Assembly: GCF_009708075.1 (NCBI RefSeq)
Contig: NZ_WMBT01000007.1
Location: forward strand, 103,818 to 167,817
DNA from: Paracoccus lichenicola
Lineage (GTDB): Bacteria > Pseudomonadota > Alphaproteobacteria > Rhodobacterales > Rhodobacteraceae
Direction of reading: 5' to 3'
DNA: 64,000 nt
The position numbers and the translations under genes are program-made. Positions 1 through 10,970 of this stretch are shown one piece after another. Positions within the stretch are counted from its first letter, which is position 1. Each line of letters begins with the position of its first letter. The notes below the pieces were generated by a model, which saw only the letters and a program-made list of their open reading frames with translations, was not told the DNA's origin and made no database searches.

Positions 1-1
1 C

Positions 2-691
2 GGCATCGCCGCCGTCCTGCGCGACCGCCCGCACGAGATCATCGTGATCGACGACGCCTCGACCGACGGGACGCGGCAGGAACTGGCGGCCTTGCAACCC
101 GTCCTGCCGCAGCTGCGCGTGATCTGCCACGACCGGTCCTGCGGCCAATCCGCCGCGATCCGCAGCGGCGTGCTGGCCGCGCGCGGCGCCCTGATCGCCA
201 CGCTGGACGCCGACGGCCAGAACCCGCCCGAGAACCTGCCCGCGCTGCTGGCCCCCTTCCGGCAGGGCAACCCGGCGATCGGCCTGGTGCAGGGGCAGCG
301 CGTCGGGCGGCGCGACCGCTGGACGCGGCGGCTGGCCTCGCGGCTGGCGAACCGCATCCGGGGGGCGCTGCTGCACGACGGGGTGCAGGACAGCGGCTGC
401 GGGCTGAAGGCCTTTCCGCGCGCCGTTTACCTGGCCCTGCCCTATTTCGACCACATCCACCGCTTCATGCCCGCCATGATCGCGCGCGAAGGGCTGGTCG
501 TCGTCACCGTTCCCGTCACCCACGCCCCGCGCGCCTTCGGCCGGTCCAAATACGGCAACCTGCAACGTGGCCTGGTCGGCATCGTCGATCTGATGGGCGC
601 GGCCTGGCTGATCCGCCGCCGCCGCCTGCCGCAGGCCCGCGAACTGCCCCCTGCGGCGGCGGCGGCGTCCGGCATCCGGGGTGCGGCATGA
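2..691 (+). CDS. Family 2 glycosyltransferase (5' end outside window)
   Basis: The reading frame is open to the left edge, so the start codon lies outside the window; the GTG at 44 is internal. The fold is GT-A: a nucleotide-sugar Asp motif (IVIDDASTDGT) is followed by GQSAAIRSG and the metal-binding region LDADGQNPPENL. This arrangement is typical of dolichol-phosphate-mannosyltransferase-like GT2 enzymes that move a sugar from a nucleotide donor to a lipid or glycan acceptor at the cytoplasmic membrane face. No transmembrane segment is visible in the C-terminus, so it lacks the membrane domain of some relatives. The stop overlaps the next start by four bases (ATGA), so it is co-translated with the epimerase, pointing to surface glycan or lipid modification. 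The exact acceptor cannot be read from sequence. Confidence 0.85.
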   Translation, partial: GIAAVLRDRPHEIIVIDDASTDGTRQELAALQPVLPQLRVICHDRSCGQSAAIRSGVLAARGALIATLDADGQNPPENLPALLAPFRQGNPAIGLVQGQRVGRRDRWTRRLASRLANRIRGALLHDGVQDSGCGLKAFPRAVYLALPYFDHIHRFMPAMIAREGLVVVTVPVTHAPRAFGRSKYGNLQRGLVGIVDLMGAAWLIRRRRLPQARELPPAAAAASGIRGAA

Positions 692-1722
692 CCGTGCTGA
701 TCACCGGGGCCGCGGGATTTATCGGCTTTCACCTGGCCCGCCGCCTGCTGGCCCAAGGCGCGCGCGTCATAGGCCTGGACGACCACAACCCTTACTACGA
801 CCCTGCCCTGAAGGCCGCCCGCGAGGCGCAGCTTCTGGCCTTTCCCCGCTATCACCCCGTCCGCGGCGGGGTCGAGACGCCGGGCCTGCTGGCCCGGGTC
901 ATGGAACGCCACCGTCCGCGCGTGGTGGTGCATCTTGCCGCGCAGGCCGGCGTGCGCCATTCCATCGAGGCGCCGGGGGCCTATGCCTCGGCCAACCTCG
1001 CCGGAACCTTCCAGCTGCTGGAGGCCGCGCGGGCTTTTCCGCCCGATCACCTGATCATGGCGTCGAGCAGTTCGGTTTACGGCGGCAGCGACGGGATGCC
1101 CTGCCGGGAAACCGACCCCACCGACCGGCCCTTGTCCTTTTACGCGGCGACCAAGAAGGCGTCCGAGGCGATGGCCCATTCCTATGCCGCGCTTTACGGC
1201 CTGCCGATCACGATGCTGCGGTTCTTCACCGTCTATGGTCCCTGGGGCCGGCCGGACATGGCGCCGTTCCTGTTCACCTCGGCCCTGTTCGAGAACCGGC
1301 CCATCCCGCTGTTCAACCACGGCCGGTTGCGGCGCGACTTCACCTATGTCGATGACCTAGTCGAGGCGATCGACGCCCTGATCGGCGTGGTCCCGCATCA
1401 TCCCGCGATCCCGGTCAAGGGCGACAGCCTGTCGCCCGTGGCCCCCTTCCGCGTGGTCAACATCGGCAACGGAGAGCCGATCCCCCTGATCGATTTCATC
1501 GCCGCGCTGGAGGCCGCGACCGGGCGCAAGGCCGCCCTGCGGATGCTGCCGATGCAGCCGGGCGATGTCGAGGCGACCTGGGCCGACACAAGCCTGTTGC
1601 AGCGCCTGATCGGGCCGCGCCAGCGAACCCCCGTCGCCCTGGGCCTGCGCCGCCATGTCGAGTGGTTCGCCAGCCATTATCCCGCGGTCCGGCCGGATGC
1701 GCGGGTTCTGCTGGATCACTAG
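688..1722 (+). CDS. NAD-dependent epimerase/dehydratase, UDP-glucuronate 4-epimerase-like
   Basis: A 344-residue short-chain dehydrogenase of the extended type. The Rossmann motif GAAGFIG sits at residues 7-13, the catalytic Ser region MASSSSVYGG near 125-133, and the catalytic Tyr152/Lys156 pair in YAATKKASE. The stretch LRFFTVYGPWGRPDMA followed by FNHG and RDFTYVDD is characteristic of UDP-glucuronate 4-epimerases, which make UDP-galacturonate for lipopolysaccharide or capsule. The length is normal for the family. The start overlaps the stop of the upstream glycosyltransferase, so the two form a small operon. Related dTDP-glucose dehydratases or GalE-type enzymes are less likely given the GRPDMA motif. 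Confidence 0.88.
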   Translation: MTVLITGAAGFIGFHLARRLLAQGARVIGLDDHNPYYDPALKAAREAQLLAFPRYHPVRGGVETPGLLARVMERHRPRVVVHLAAQAGVRHSIEAPGAYASANLAGTFQLLEAARAFPPDHLIMASSSSVYGGSDGMPCRETDPTDRPLSFYAATKKASEAMAHSYAALYGLPITMLRFFTVYGPWGRPDMAPFLFTSALFENRPIPLFNHGRLRRDFTYVDDLVEAIDALIGVVPHHPAIPVKGDSLSPVAPFRVVNIGNGEPIPLIDFIAALEAATGRKAALRMLPMQPGDVEATWADTSLLQRLIGPRQRTPVALGLRRHVEWFASHYPAVRPDARVLLDH

Positions 1723-1823
1723 GGCGCGGCGGGATCATGGCAGCCGCCGCCCCGCCTGCAAGGTTGCCGCAAGCCTGGCCTGCTTCAAGACCGACATCGA
1801 ACACCGCAAACGGAGACCCCTTC

Positions 1824-2087
1824 ATGCGCAAGACCCTGATCCCCGCCGCCGCCCTGATGATCGCCGCCGCCGGGGCCGCCGGAGCCTCCGACCGCTGCAC
1901 CGCCCCGCAGGCCGACTGGCGCCCGGTCGAGGAGCTGAAGGCCCGACTGACCGACAAGGGCTGGACCATTGGCAACGTCAAGACCGAGGACGGCTGCTAC
2001 GAGGTCTATGGCAAGGACGAAACCGGCAAGCGGGTCGAGATCTTCTTCGACCCCGCCACCTTCGAGGCCAAGGGATCCGATGACTGA
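1824..2087 (+). CDS. Small periplasmic PepSY-domain protein
   Basis: An 87-residue protein. The chosen ATG starts a clear Sec signal peptide (MRKTLIPAAALMIAAAGAAGA) and has CGGAG about nine bases upstream. The mature part (VEELKARLTDKGWTIGNVKTEDGCYEVYGKDETGKRVEIFFDP) is the short PepSY/DUF2,  'YpeB-like' alpha-beta domain often encoded beside cytochrome b561 and two-component genes. It contains two cysteines, at the start of the mature chain and in the middle, that could pair in the periplasm. It overlaps the downstream cytochrome gene by eight bases and probably shares its transcript. Its role is not established; PepSY domains are generally seen as modulators of enzymes or sensors at the membrane. 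Confidence 0.75.
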   Translation: MRKTLIPAAALMIAAAGAAGASDRCTAPQADWRPVEELKARLTDKGWTIGNVKTEDGCYEVYGKDETGKRVEIFFDPATFEAKGSDD

Positions 2088-2618
2088 CGCGGTCCGTGTC
2101 TGGGACGGCTTCGTGCGGCTGTTCCACTGGTCGCTGGTCGGGCTGATCGCCGGGACCTGGCTGACCTCGGACGGGCCGAAGCCATGGCACGAAGGGATGG
2201 GCCATGCCGTCGCCGCGCTGGTCGCGGCGCGGCTGGTCTGGGGTTTCGTGGGTCCCCGCCATGCGCGCTTCGGCGATTTCGTGCGGGGACCGCGCGCCGT
2301 GCTGGCCTATCTGCGGGCGCTGCGGGCGGGGCGCGAACCGCGCTATCTGGGCCACAACCCGGCGGGCGGGGCGATGATCGTGGCGCTGCTGCTGGCCGTG
2401 GGGGGCACCGCCCTGACCGGCTGGTTGCAGACCACCGACGCCTTCTGGGATCGGCGGCCATGGAGGAGATCCACGAGGCCCTGGCCACGCTGATCCTGGT
2501 GCTGGCCGCGCTGCATGTGGCGGGGGTCGCCGTGGAAAGCCTGCGCCACCGCGAGAACCTGGTCCTGTCGATGCTGACCGGCACCAAGCGGCCGCTGGCG
2601 GCGGACGACCGTTCCTGA
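2080..2618 (+). pseudogene. Cytochrome b561 family protein, broken by a single frameshift
   Basis: The protein starts MTDAVRVWDGFVRLFHWSLV, with the FHW haem-ligand region of di-haem cytochrome b561 electron carriers in the inner membrane. It runs in one frame to TDAFWD and then continues in another frame as AAMEEIHEALATLILVLAALH, which carries the second conserved His pair. Adding one G to the GGG run at 2447-2449 restores a continuous reading (FWGSAAMEEIHEAL). This is either a recent frameshift or a homopolymer base-calling error; otherwise all four helices and the haem-ligand histidines are present. It overlaps the PepSY gene upstream and converges on the sensor kinase gene. Confidence 0.8.
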
Positions 2619-2646
2619 CCGGCGGCCCCTCCCAAAGCCGCAGCCG

Positions 2647-3888
2647 TCATGCCGCCGGGGCGCCCGGTTCCCGCGGAAAACGCAGGGTCACGGACGCGGT
2701 GCCGCCGGCCATCGCGTAATCCACCGCGATGCCCTGCGCCCGCGCCACCCGGGTGACGATGGCAAGGCCAAGCCCCACGCCCTTCGAGTCGGCGGACTTG
2801 TCGAACATCCCGTGGCGGAAGCTCGCCCCCGGCGGAACGGCGTTGCCGACCGTCACCGCGGGATCGGGCGACAGGACGATGCGCGGCCTGCCCGTGCCGT
2901 GGTCCGCCGCGTTGCGCAGCAGGTTGCGCAGGATCAGGGCCAGCGCATCGGGATCGGCGGAAACGGCAAGCGTTTCCATCTCGCCGTCGTCGAACAGCAC
3001 CGGCGTGCCCAGGTCGGCCACCACCATCCGCGCCACCCGCACCAGGTCGGACGACCCGCCCCCCGCGGCGGCCGCCTCGGCCCGCGACAGTTGCAGCAGC
3101 CGGTCGATCAGGTGGCTCATCCGGCCAAGCGCGCCCGCCAGCCGTTCCGGCGCGGCCGCGTCGGCCAGCCCCGCCGCGATCAGCTGCGCCTGCCCCGAGG
3201 CCGCGGCGACCGGCGTGCGCAACTCGTGCGCCGCATTGGTGGCGAACTGCCGCTCGGCCTCGACCCGGGCCCGGATGTCTTCCAGATAGCCGTTCAAGGC
3301 CTGCGGGATGGGGGCCAGCTCGACCGGCAGGTGATCTTCCCCCACCGGCGACAGATCCTGCGCCGACCGGCTTCGCACCGTCTGGGCGAACCGCATCGCG
3401 GGCCGCAGCGCCGAGGCGACGGCCCCGCGCACGGCGACAAGCGCGGCCAGCAGCACCGGCAGCATCAGGGCCACCAGCCACCCCACGCTTTCCACAAGCT
3501 CGTCGCGGCGCCAGGCATCGCTTTGCCCGACCTCGGCGACAAGGCGGCCCCCGGGGTCGGACAGGCGGAACACGCGCCAGCCGGTGACATCGTGGCCGCC
3601 ATCGCTGCCCAACGGGGGCCAGGGGGCGCCCGACACCTCTCGCCCGTCCTCGACGATGCGGATCGTTCCGGTCGAACGCGCGACCGCCCCGATCCCCTCG
3701 GCGTCCCCGGCGTGGTGATAAAGGTCCAGCGACAGCCGGGCCGAGCCTTTCAGGGTCTCGTCCATCAGTTCCGACATCTCGTGCGCGATGACCAGGGCGG
3801 CAAGGCCCACGCCCGCCAGCCAGGCAAGACTGGCGCCCAGCACCACCCGGCGCACCAGCCTGCCGCGCAGGGACCAGGGGCGGGTCAC
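2647..3888 (-). CDS. Two-component sensor histidine kinase (QseC/EnvZ type)
   Basis: A 413-residue membrane kinase. The GTG start is chosen because GTGA overlaps the stop of the response regulator and begins VTRPWSLRGRLVRR, a basic leader before the first transmembrane helix (about residues 13-33). A periplasmic sensing loop of about 100 residues follows, then a second helix (LVALMLPVLLAALVAV). The cytoplasmic part has the dimerisation His in AAHELRTPVAAASGQ, the N box NLLRNAADHGTG and the G box KGVGLGLAIV. It should autophosphorylate on His and pass the phosphate to the adjacent regulator. Its place beside PepSY and cytochrome b561 genes suggests control of that pair, as in similar alphaproteobacterial loci; the signal is unknown. 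Confidence 0.88.
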   Translation of the reverse strand: MTRPWSLRGRLVRRVVLGASLAWLAGVGLAALVIAHEMSELMDETLKGSARLSLDLYHHAGDAEGIGAVARSTGTIRIVEDGREVSGAPWPPLGSDGGHDVTGWRVFRLSDPGGRLVAEVGQSDAWRRDELVESVGWLVALMLPVLLAALVAVRGAVASALRPAMRFAQTVRSRSAQDLSPVGEDHLPVELAPIPQALNGYLEDIRARVEAERQFATNAAHELRTPVAAASGQAQLIAAGLADAAAPERLAGALGRMSHLIDRLLQLSRAEAAAAGGGSSDLVRVARMVVADLGTPVLFDDGEMETLAVSADPDALALILRNLLRNAADHGTGRPRIVLSPDPAVTVGNAVPPGASFRHGMFDKSADSKGVGLGLAIVTRVARAQGIAVDYAMAGGTASVTLRFPREPGAPAA

Positions 3889-4538
3889 GGGATCAGGTAT
3901 CCCAGGCCACGGCGGGTCTGGATCGCGCCGGGTCCCAGCTTGGTGCGCAACCGCGAGACATAGACCTCGACCGCGTTGCCCTCGATGGCGTTGTCGAAGG
4001 CGTAAAGCCGATCCTCCAGCACCTGCTTGGACAGCACCCGGCCGCGCGCCGACAGCAGGGCGTCGAACAGCGCCCATTCGCGCGAGGTCAGGCGGATCTC
4101 GTCCCCGTCGCGGAACACCCGCCCGCCCGCGCGGTCCACCGTCAGCGCGCCGATCCGGCTTTCCGGGGCCGGATCGCCCGAAGCGCGGCGAGCCTGGGCA
4201 CGCAGCCGGGCCTCGACCTCGGCCAGGTCATAGGGCTTGAGGACGTAATCGTCGGCCCCCGCATCCAGCCCCGCGATCCGGTCCGAGATCCGGTCCCGCG
4301 CCGTTGCGATCACCACCGGCACCCGGTTGCCGGTGCGGCGCTGTTCGCGCAGCAGGTCCAGCCCCGACCCGTCCGGCAGCGCCAGATCCAGCAGGATCGC
4401 CCCGTAATCCGCCACGTCGAAGGCGGCCCGCGCCGTCGCCAGGTCGGCCGCGTGATCGACCGCATGGCCCTGCGCGCGCAGGAAGCGCAGCACCGCGTCG
4501 GCGATGTCGGCCTCGTCCTCGACCAGCAGAACCCGCAT
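3885..4538 (-). CDS. OmpR/PhoB-family response regulator
   Basis: A 217-residue regulator. The receiver domain begins MRVLLVEDEADIADAV with the acidic pocket at residues 7-8, phospho-acceptor Asp51 in ILLDLALPDG and the conserved Lys in VLKPYDL. The winged-helix DNA-binding domain ends with VEVYVSRLRTKLGPGAIQTRRGLGYLIP. An ATG twelve bases upstream would add four residues; the chosen one fits the family start. It is the first gene of a two-gene operon with the kinase and is transcribed away from the DUF2934 gene. Confidence 0.9.
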   Translation of the reverse strand: MRVLLVEDEADIADAVLRFLRAQGHAVDHAADLATARAAFDVADYGAILLDLALPDGSGLDLLREQRRTGNRVPVVIATARDRISDRIAGLDAGADDYVLKPYDLAEVEARLRAQARRASGDPAPESRIGALTVDRAGGRVFRDGDEIRLTSREWALFDALLSARGRVLSKQVLEDRLYAFDNAIEGNAVEVYVSRLRTKLGPGAIQTRRGLGYLIP

Positions 4539-4685
4539 GAACGCCCCCATGATGACGGGCCAGACATGCCGGGAAGACGCGGGCCGATCAACGGCAAACC
4601 GCATCGCGGCAGGCGGGTTGCGGGTCCGGACAGGAACATTCGCCGCGGCGACGCGTTCTGGGGGGACCACCGCTTGGAGGACGAG

Positions 4686-4979
4686 ATGATGGACGATGAC
4701 CGGATCAGCCACCGCGCGCATCAGATCTGGGAGGCGGAGGGACGCCCCGAAGGCCGCGACGCCCAGCACTGGGCGCAGGCCCAGGACGAGCTTCGCCGCG
4801 AAGGCATCCTGGGCGACGACAGCCTGTCCGAACTGGACGCGGACACGGTTCCCGACGACAACGGCAAGGCCGACGGCCGCATCATCGAGGCGGGCGAGGG
4901 CGGAACCGCCGGCGGGCTTGACGAGGCGGAAGAGGCGATCCTGTCGCCGCTTCATCCCGACAGGGGGGACGGCCGCTAG
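4686..4979 (+). CDS. DUF2934 protein
   Basis: A 97-residue acidic protein. The N-terminal half shows the DUF2934 signature: HRAHQIWEAEGRPEGRDAQHWAQA, that is H-x-IW-x-x-EG-x-P-x-G followed by HW. A purine-rich TTGGAGG six bases upstream supports the tandem ATG at 4686. The remainder is rich in Asp, Glu and Gly and probably disordered. The domain is common in rhizobia and Rhodobacteraceae, often near stress genes, and no biochemical function is known. The sequence just after its stop is the truncated end of the next gene, so this marks an old junction. Confidence 0.75.
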   Translation: MMDDDRISHRAHQIWEAEGRPEGRDAQHWAQAQDELRREGILGDDSLSELDADTVPDDNGKADGRIIEAGEGGTAGGLDEAEEAILSPLHPDRGDGR

Positions 4980-5039
4980 CCGGCGTCCCCAAGCCCGGGT
5001 GGGACAGGCCCTGCATCAGGTGCGGGCCGCTCGCTCGGC

Positions 5040-5993
5040 AAGAGCCGGGAGCCGCTTCGCGTCGCCGAAGAACAGGCGATGATCGACTGCATCAGCAACG
5101 GCCGTCTCGTTTCGGGCTTTCCCGTCGGGTTGCCCTGTGACGCCAACGTCAACAACGGCGTGCCCCCGTCCGAAACCCGGGCGCGGTTCGACGAGAACCT
5201 GGAACTGGTGCTGCGGGCCTGGAGCGAAAGGAAGCCCTTTCCGTTCAACGGCAAGTTTTCGCAGTACGGATCGGTCAACATCTGGCCGCGGCCGATCCAG
5301 GCGTCGGGACCGGCGGTCTGGATCACCGGCATCGGCAATCCCAAGACCATGGAGTTCTGCCTGAGCCGGAGCTTCGGCTTCAACTATTTCGGCTGGTTCG
5401 GGTGGAAGCTGACGGGGCGCCGGATCTTCGACCGGTTCGGATCCATCGCCGAGCAAATGGGCAAGAAGCGCAATCCGTTCCAGATCGGCTTCATGCAGAC
5501 GATCGCCGTGGCCGAGACCGACGAGGAGGCCGAGCGGATCTATGGCCCGCACATCGAATACTTCTTCCGCAAGGCGCTCGGGTCGATCCCCCCGCATCGG
5601 CTGATGCTGCCCGGCGGCATAGACATCCGCGGCCTGGAATTCGTGCTGCGCGATCCGGCGGATTTCGGAATGGCCGCGAAGATGCGCACCGCCACTTTCA
5701 GGGAACTGGTTGACGCCGGCTGCGTGATCTGCGGCAGCCCCGAGACCGTGCGCGACCAGCTCGTGGCCATGTGCAAGGATTTCGGCATCGGCAATCTTCA
5801 TGCGATGCTGCAGTTCGGCTCTCTGCCGAAGGAACTGACCCAAAGGAACATCGACCTGTTCTCGACCAGGGTCCTGCCCCATCTCAGGCCGATCTGGGAA
5901 GGCGAATACGATCATCACTGGTGGCCTGAACGCCTTGGCGGCAAGCCGGCAGCGTCGGAAGAAAAGGTCCGGGAAGAGGAGGCCGCCCTGTGA
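5040..5993 (+). pseudogene. LLM-class flavin-dependent monooxygenase, N-terminally truncated
   Basis: Luciferase-like (bacterial luciferase family) oxidoreductases are usually about 350-400 residues; only the last 310 or so are present. Family similarity runs upstream of the first ATG (5079): the codons from about 5040 read KSREPLRVAEEQAMIDCISNGR, matching the conserved PLRVAEE-x-AM-x-D-x-x-SGGR region, and before that the similarity stops. About 70 N-terminal residues, including the first beta strands of the flavin barrel, are therefore missing. The rest (GSPETVRDQL, HHWWPERLGG) is undamaged. It overlaps the hydrolase gene (GTGA) and sits upstream of a flavin reductase, as expected for a two-component FMNH2-dependent monooxygenase operon. 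A shortened protein could still be translated but is unlikely to be active. Confidence 0.75.
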
Positions 5994-6793
5994 GCAGCAT
6001 GATCGTCGAAAACCTCAAGGTGCCTGCCTGGGGCGGCCTTGTGACCATAAACGTCCAGGTCAAGGGGCAGGGACCGGACCTGATCTATTTCCATCCGGCG
6101 GCCGGCATGGCGTGGGATCCGTTCCTGGACGAGCTGGCGCGGTCCTATCGCGTCCATGCGCCCGAGTTCCCGGGCACCACGCCCGGAAACCCTTACGACA
6201 TCCACAAGGTGGATTGCCTGCCCGACGCCGTGCTGATCTATGAAGAAGCGATCCGGGCGCTTGGGCTGAAGCAGCCCCTGGCCATCGGCCAGAGCTTTGG
6301 CGGCATGATCGCGCTGGAGCTTGCGTCCAGCTATCCCGACATCTTCTCGCGGCTGATCGTGCTTGACCCGATCGGCCTGTGGAAGCCCAGCCACCCCGTC
6401 ACGAACTGGATCGAGGCAGCGCCCGCGGACCTGCCGAAGATCCTGTTCAAGGATCCCGCGTCCTCCGCGGCGCAGGCGATGCTGGCGGTGCCGGACGATC
6501 CGGAAACGGCCGTCCTGGCCACGGCGCAGCTTATCTGGAACCTCGGCGCCACCGGCAAGTTCGTCTGGCCCATCCCCGAAAAGGGATTGTCCAAGCGGCT
6601 GCACCGCGTGAAGGCGCCCGTGCTGATCGTCTGGGGCGAGGACGATGCGCTGATCTCCTCGGCCTATGCCGCGGACCTGGGCAGGCAGATCGCAGGCAGC
6701 CGCGTCGAGATCGTCAAGGACTGCGGCCACATCCCGCAGGTCGAGAAGCATGACGACACCATGGCGATCGTGCGGCCGTTCCTTGCGGCCTGA
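5990..6793 (+). CDS. Alpha/beta-fold hydrolase
   Basis: A 267-residue hydrolase. The nucleophile elbow is GQSFGG (Ser102), the acid is in VWGEDDALIS (Asp218 or 219) and the general base is His247 in DCGHIPQVEK, a complete catalytic triad. The N-terminal strand region FHPAAGMAWDPFLDEL supplies the oxyanion hole. The GTG start overlaps the upstream stop by four bases; an ATG three codons further in is also possible. The setting between a luciferase-family oxygenase and a flavin reductase suggests hydrolysis of an ester or ring-cleavage product in catabolism of an organic compound, but the substrate cannot be named. Confidence 0.83.
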   Translation: MSSMIVENLKVPAWGGLVTINVQVKGQGPDLIYFHPAAGMAWDPFLDELARSYRVHAPEFPGTTPGNPYDIHKVDCLPDAVLIYEEAIRALGLKQPLAIGQSFGGMIALELASSYPDIFSRLIVLDPIGLWKPSHPVTNWIEAAPADLPKILFKDPASSAAQAMLAVPDDPETAVLATAQLIWNLGATGKFVWPIPEKGLSKRLHRVKAPVLIVWGEDDALISSAYAADLGRQIAGSRVEIVKDCGHIPQVEKHDDTMAIVRPFLAA

Positions 6794-6841
6794 GTTCACC
6801 GCCGCCGGGTGCTGCCGCACCTGGCGCGAGCCTGGAGGAAG

Positions 6842-7411
6842 ATGATGCACAGCGTTTCCGCAAGTCCCCCACCCGATGCAGGAGGCTTCGACGCAAGGGA
6901 GTTCCGGCGCGCGCTCGGCACCTTTCCGACGGGCGTCTGCATCGTCACCACCCGTTCCGGCGACGGAACCGCGATCGGCGTCACCTGCAGCAGCTTCAAC
7001 TCGGTGTCGCTCGACCCGCCCCTGGTCCTGTGGAGCCTCGGCAAGGGCGCCTACAGCCGGCCGGTCTTCCAGGAGGCCGAGCACTGGACGGTGAACCTGC
7101 TTTCGGCGGATCAGGAGGATCTCTCGAACCGCTTCGCGCGGCCTGGCGAGGACAAGTTCAAGGATGTCGCCACCGAGACCGGACTGGGCCGGGTGCCGAT
7201 GCTCACGCAGTGCTGCGCGCGTTTCCAGTGCCGGCGAGAGCATGTCTATGAAGGCGGCGACCACATCATCCTGGTCGGCCGGGTGCTGGCCTTCGACCGG
7301 TGCGACAGGCTGCCGCTGGTCTTCCACTCGGGGCAATACGCGCGCCAGATCGGCAACGATATCGCGCGCGCCTGCGGGATGCGCACCAGGCATCTGATCG
7401 ACTGGATATAG
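6842..7411 (+). CDS. Flavin reductase (HpaC/DIM6-NTAB family)
   Basis: A 189-residue protein with the split-barrel FMN-binding core FRRALGTFPTGVCIVTT, then GVTCSSFNSVSLDPPLVLWSL and the C-terminal PLVFHSGQYARQI. It is expected to use NAD(P)H to make FMNH2 for a partner monooxygenase. The chosen ATG has GGAGG eight bases upstream; a second ATG follows directly. It lies downstream of the truncated luciferase-family gene, so its natural partner appears to be broken in this copy. The length and motifs look intact. Confidence 0.87.
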   Translation: MMHSVSASPPPDAGGFDAREFRRALGTFPTGVCIVTTRSGDGTAIGVTCSSFNSVSLDPPLVLWSLGKGAYSRPVFQEAEHWTVNLLSADQEDLSNRFARPGEDKFKDVATETGLGRVPMLTQCCARFQCRREHVYEGGDHIILVGRVLAFDRCDRLPLVFHSGQYARQIGNDIARACGMRTRHLIDWI

Positions 7412-7450
7412 GCCGCGACGCCCCCGGGTCTGCATCTTGACGGCCTGGCC

Positions 7451-8893
7451 CTAGTAGAGCGGCGACAAGAGCCGCAGCGCTGAATCGCGGAAGCGGTGCA
7501 GCCGGCTGCGGCGCGCGTATTCCTCGGGGTCGAAGGGCACGCAGTCGGCCAGGTCGCGGTCGAAGGCGGCCTCCAGGGCCTGGGCGGTGGCGGGGTCATA
7601 GATCACCGCGTTCAGCTCGTAGTTGATCGAGAAGCTGCGGATGTCCATGTTGGCCGAGCCGACCGAGCAGACCTCGCCGTCGATGCCCAGCGTCTTGGCA
7701 TGAAGATAGCCGTGCCGGAACAGCAGCACCTTGACGCCCGCCCGCGCCACCTCGGCGAAATAGGTGTTGGCGGCCCAATAGGGCAGGATCTGCCCGGTGC
7801 CGCGTTCGCTGATCATCACCTGCACGTCCACGCCCCGCAGCGCCGCCGCGCTCAGCGCCTCCGACAGGCTGTCGTCGAGGATGAAGAAGGGCGACTGGAT
7901 GCGCACGCGCCGCCGCGCCGCGCCGATCATGGCGAAGTAAAGCTGCCGGATCGCCGCCCAGTCCGAGTCGGGACCCGACAGGCTGACCTGGACGGGCAGG
8001 TGCGCGCCGGCGGCCTCGGGCGGCAGGGGCGCGAACTGCGCGGGCGAAAGCAGGTCCTCGTCGGTGGCGTTGCGCCAGTCCACGCAGAACACCGCCTGCA
8101 GCATTCCCACCGTGGTCCCTTCCAGCCGCAGGTGGGTGTCGCGCCAGCGGTGATGGAACTCCGGTCCCGGATCCACGTGCTCGTGGCCGATGTTCAGCCC
8201 GCCCGTATAGCCCACCCGCCCGTCGATCACCGCGATCTTGCGGTGGTTGCGGTACGAGATCGTGTGCAGCCGCCAAAGCCTGGAAAAGGGCTGCATGGCG
8301 ACCCCGCCGGCGCGCATCTCGCGCAGGTAGCGCCGCTTGAGCATGAGAAGCGAACCCAGGGGGTCGTAAAGCAGCCGCACCTCGACCCCCTCGGCCGCCT
8401 TGGCCAGCAGGATGGACTTCAGTTCCTGGCCCAGCTCGTCCGACGACCAGCTGTAGTACTGAAGATGGATGGAAATGCGCGCCGCCTTCAGGTCCGCCAT
8501 CAGCCGGGGATAGGTTTCGGCCGCGTCCTGCAAAAGCTCCAGCCGGTTCTGGACGGTGACCAGCGCGTTGGCGGTGCCGTTCACCAGCCGCACGAGGCCC
8601 GCCTGATGGGGCGCCTCGCGGTCCAGCCGCTCCAGCGCCCGCTCGTGCTGGGCGCGCAGCGACGCCAGCGCCCGTTCCAGGTCCTGCTCCAGATCCTGGT
8701 GCACGAGATGGCGCGACCCGGCCAGGCCCCGCATCTCGCGCCCGAACAGGAAATAGACCAGAAGCCCCAACCCCGGCACGAAGGCAAGCAGGAACATCCA
8801 GGCAAAGGTCGATTGGGGCCGGCGGTTCTCGCTGACGATGAAGACGATCATCGCCAGCACCCACAGCCCGCCAAGAAGGTAAAGAACGGTCAC
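7451..8893 (-). CDS. Cardiolipin synthase (phospholipase D family)
   Basis: A 480-residue membrane enzyme that joins two phosphatidylglycerol molecules into cardiolipin. Two N-terminal hydrophobic segments (VTVLYLLGGLWVLAMIVFIV and STFAWMFLLAFVPGLGLLVY) are followed by two HKD motifs, HRKIAVIDG with GYTGGLNIG and HAKTLGIDG with GSANMDIRSF, which form the phosphodiesterase active site. The GTG start opens directly into the first membrane helix; longer in-frame starts add an unrelated hydrophilic stretch. It stands alone, convergent with the flavin reductase. Gene length agrees with bacterial ClsA-type enzymes. Confidence 0.9.
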   Translation of the reverse strand: MTVLYLLGGLWVLAMIVFIVSENRRPQSTFAWMFLLAFVPGLGLLVYFLFGREMRGLAGSRHLVHQDLEQDLERALASLRAQHERALERLDREAPHQAGLVRLVNGTANALVTVQNRLELLQDAAETYPRLMADLKAARISIHLQYYSWSSDELGQELKSILLAKAAEGVEVRLLYDPLGSLLMLKRRYLREMRAGGVAMQPFSRLWRLHTISYRNHRKIAVIDGRVGYTGGLNIGHEHVDPGPEFHHRWRDTHLRLEGTTVGMLQAVFCVDWRNATDEDLLSPAQFAPLPPEAAGAHLPVQVSLSGPDSDWAAIRQLYFAMIGAARRRVRIQSPFFILDDSLSEALSAAALRGVDVQVMISERGTGQILPYWAANTYFAEVARAGVKVLLFRHGYLHAKTLGIDGEVCSVGSANMDIRSFSINYELNAVIYDPATAQALEAAFDRDLADCVPFDPEEYARRSRLHRFRDSALRLLSPLY

Positions 8894-9109
8894 GGATCGG
8901 CATCCCTTGTCAAATGGCGTGTCGCGCGGACGCAAGCCGGACGGACCAAGCCAGGCCAGCGGCAATTGACCGCCACGCGACGGTTCTGGCACTACAAGCG
9001 CCCGATCCGGCCCGGCGTTCCCGCCCGGGACGGCTGACCCGCGCGCCAAGAAGACCCGCTTGACGCCCGGATCATCCTTCGGGTCCTGCTCGCGCGGGTG
9101 CGCCGGCCG

Positions 9110-10970
<1,861 letters not shown>

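Noticed and set aside
2006..3481. 491-codon minus-strand frame overlapping the kinase
   Set aside because: High-GC shadow of the histidine kinase; Arg/Gly/Ala-rich with no motifs.
7496..9037. 513-codon plus-strand frame
   Set aside because: Shadow of the cardiolipin synthase gene, which has both HKD motifs on the minus strand.
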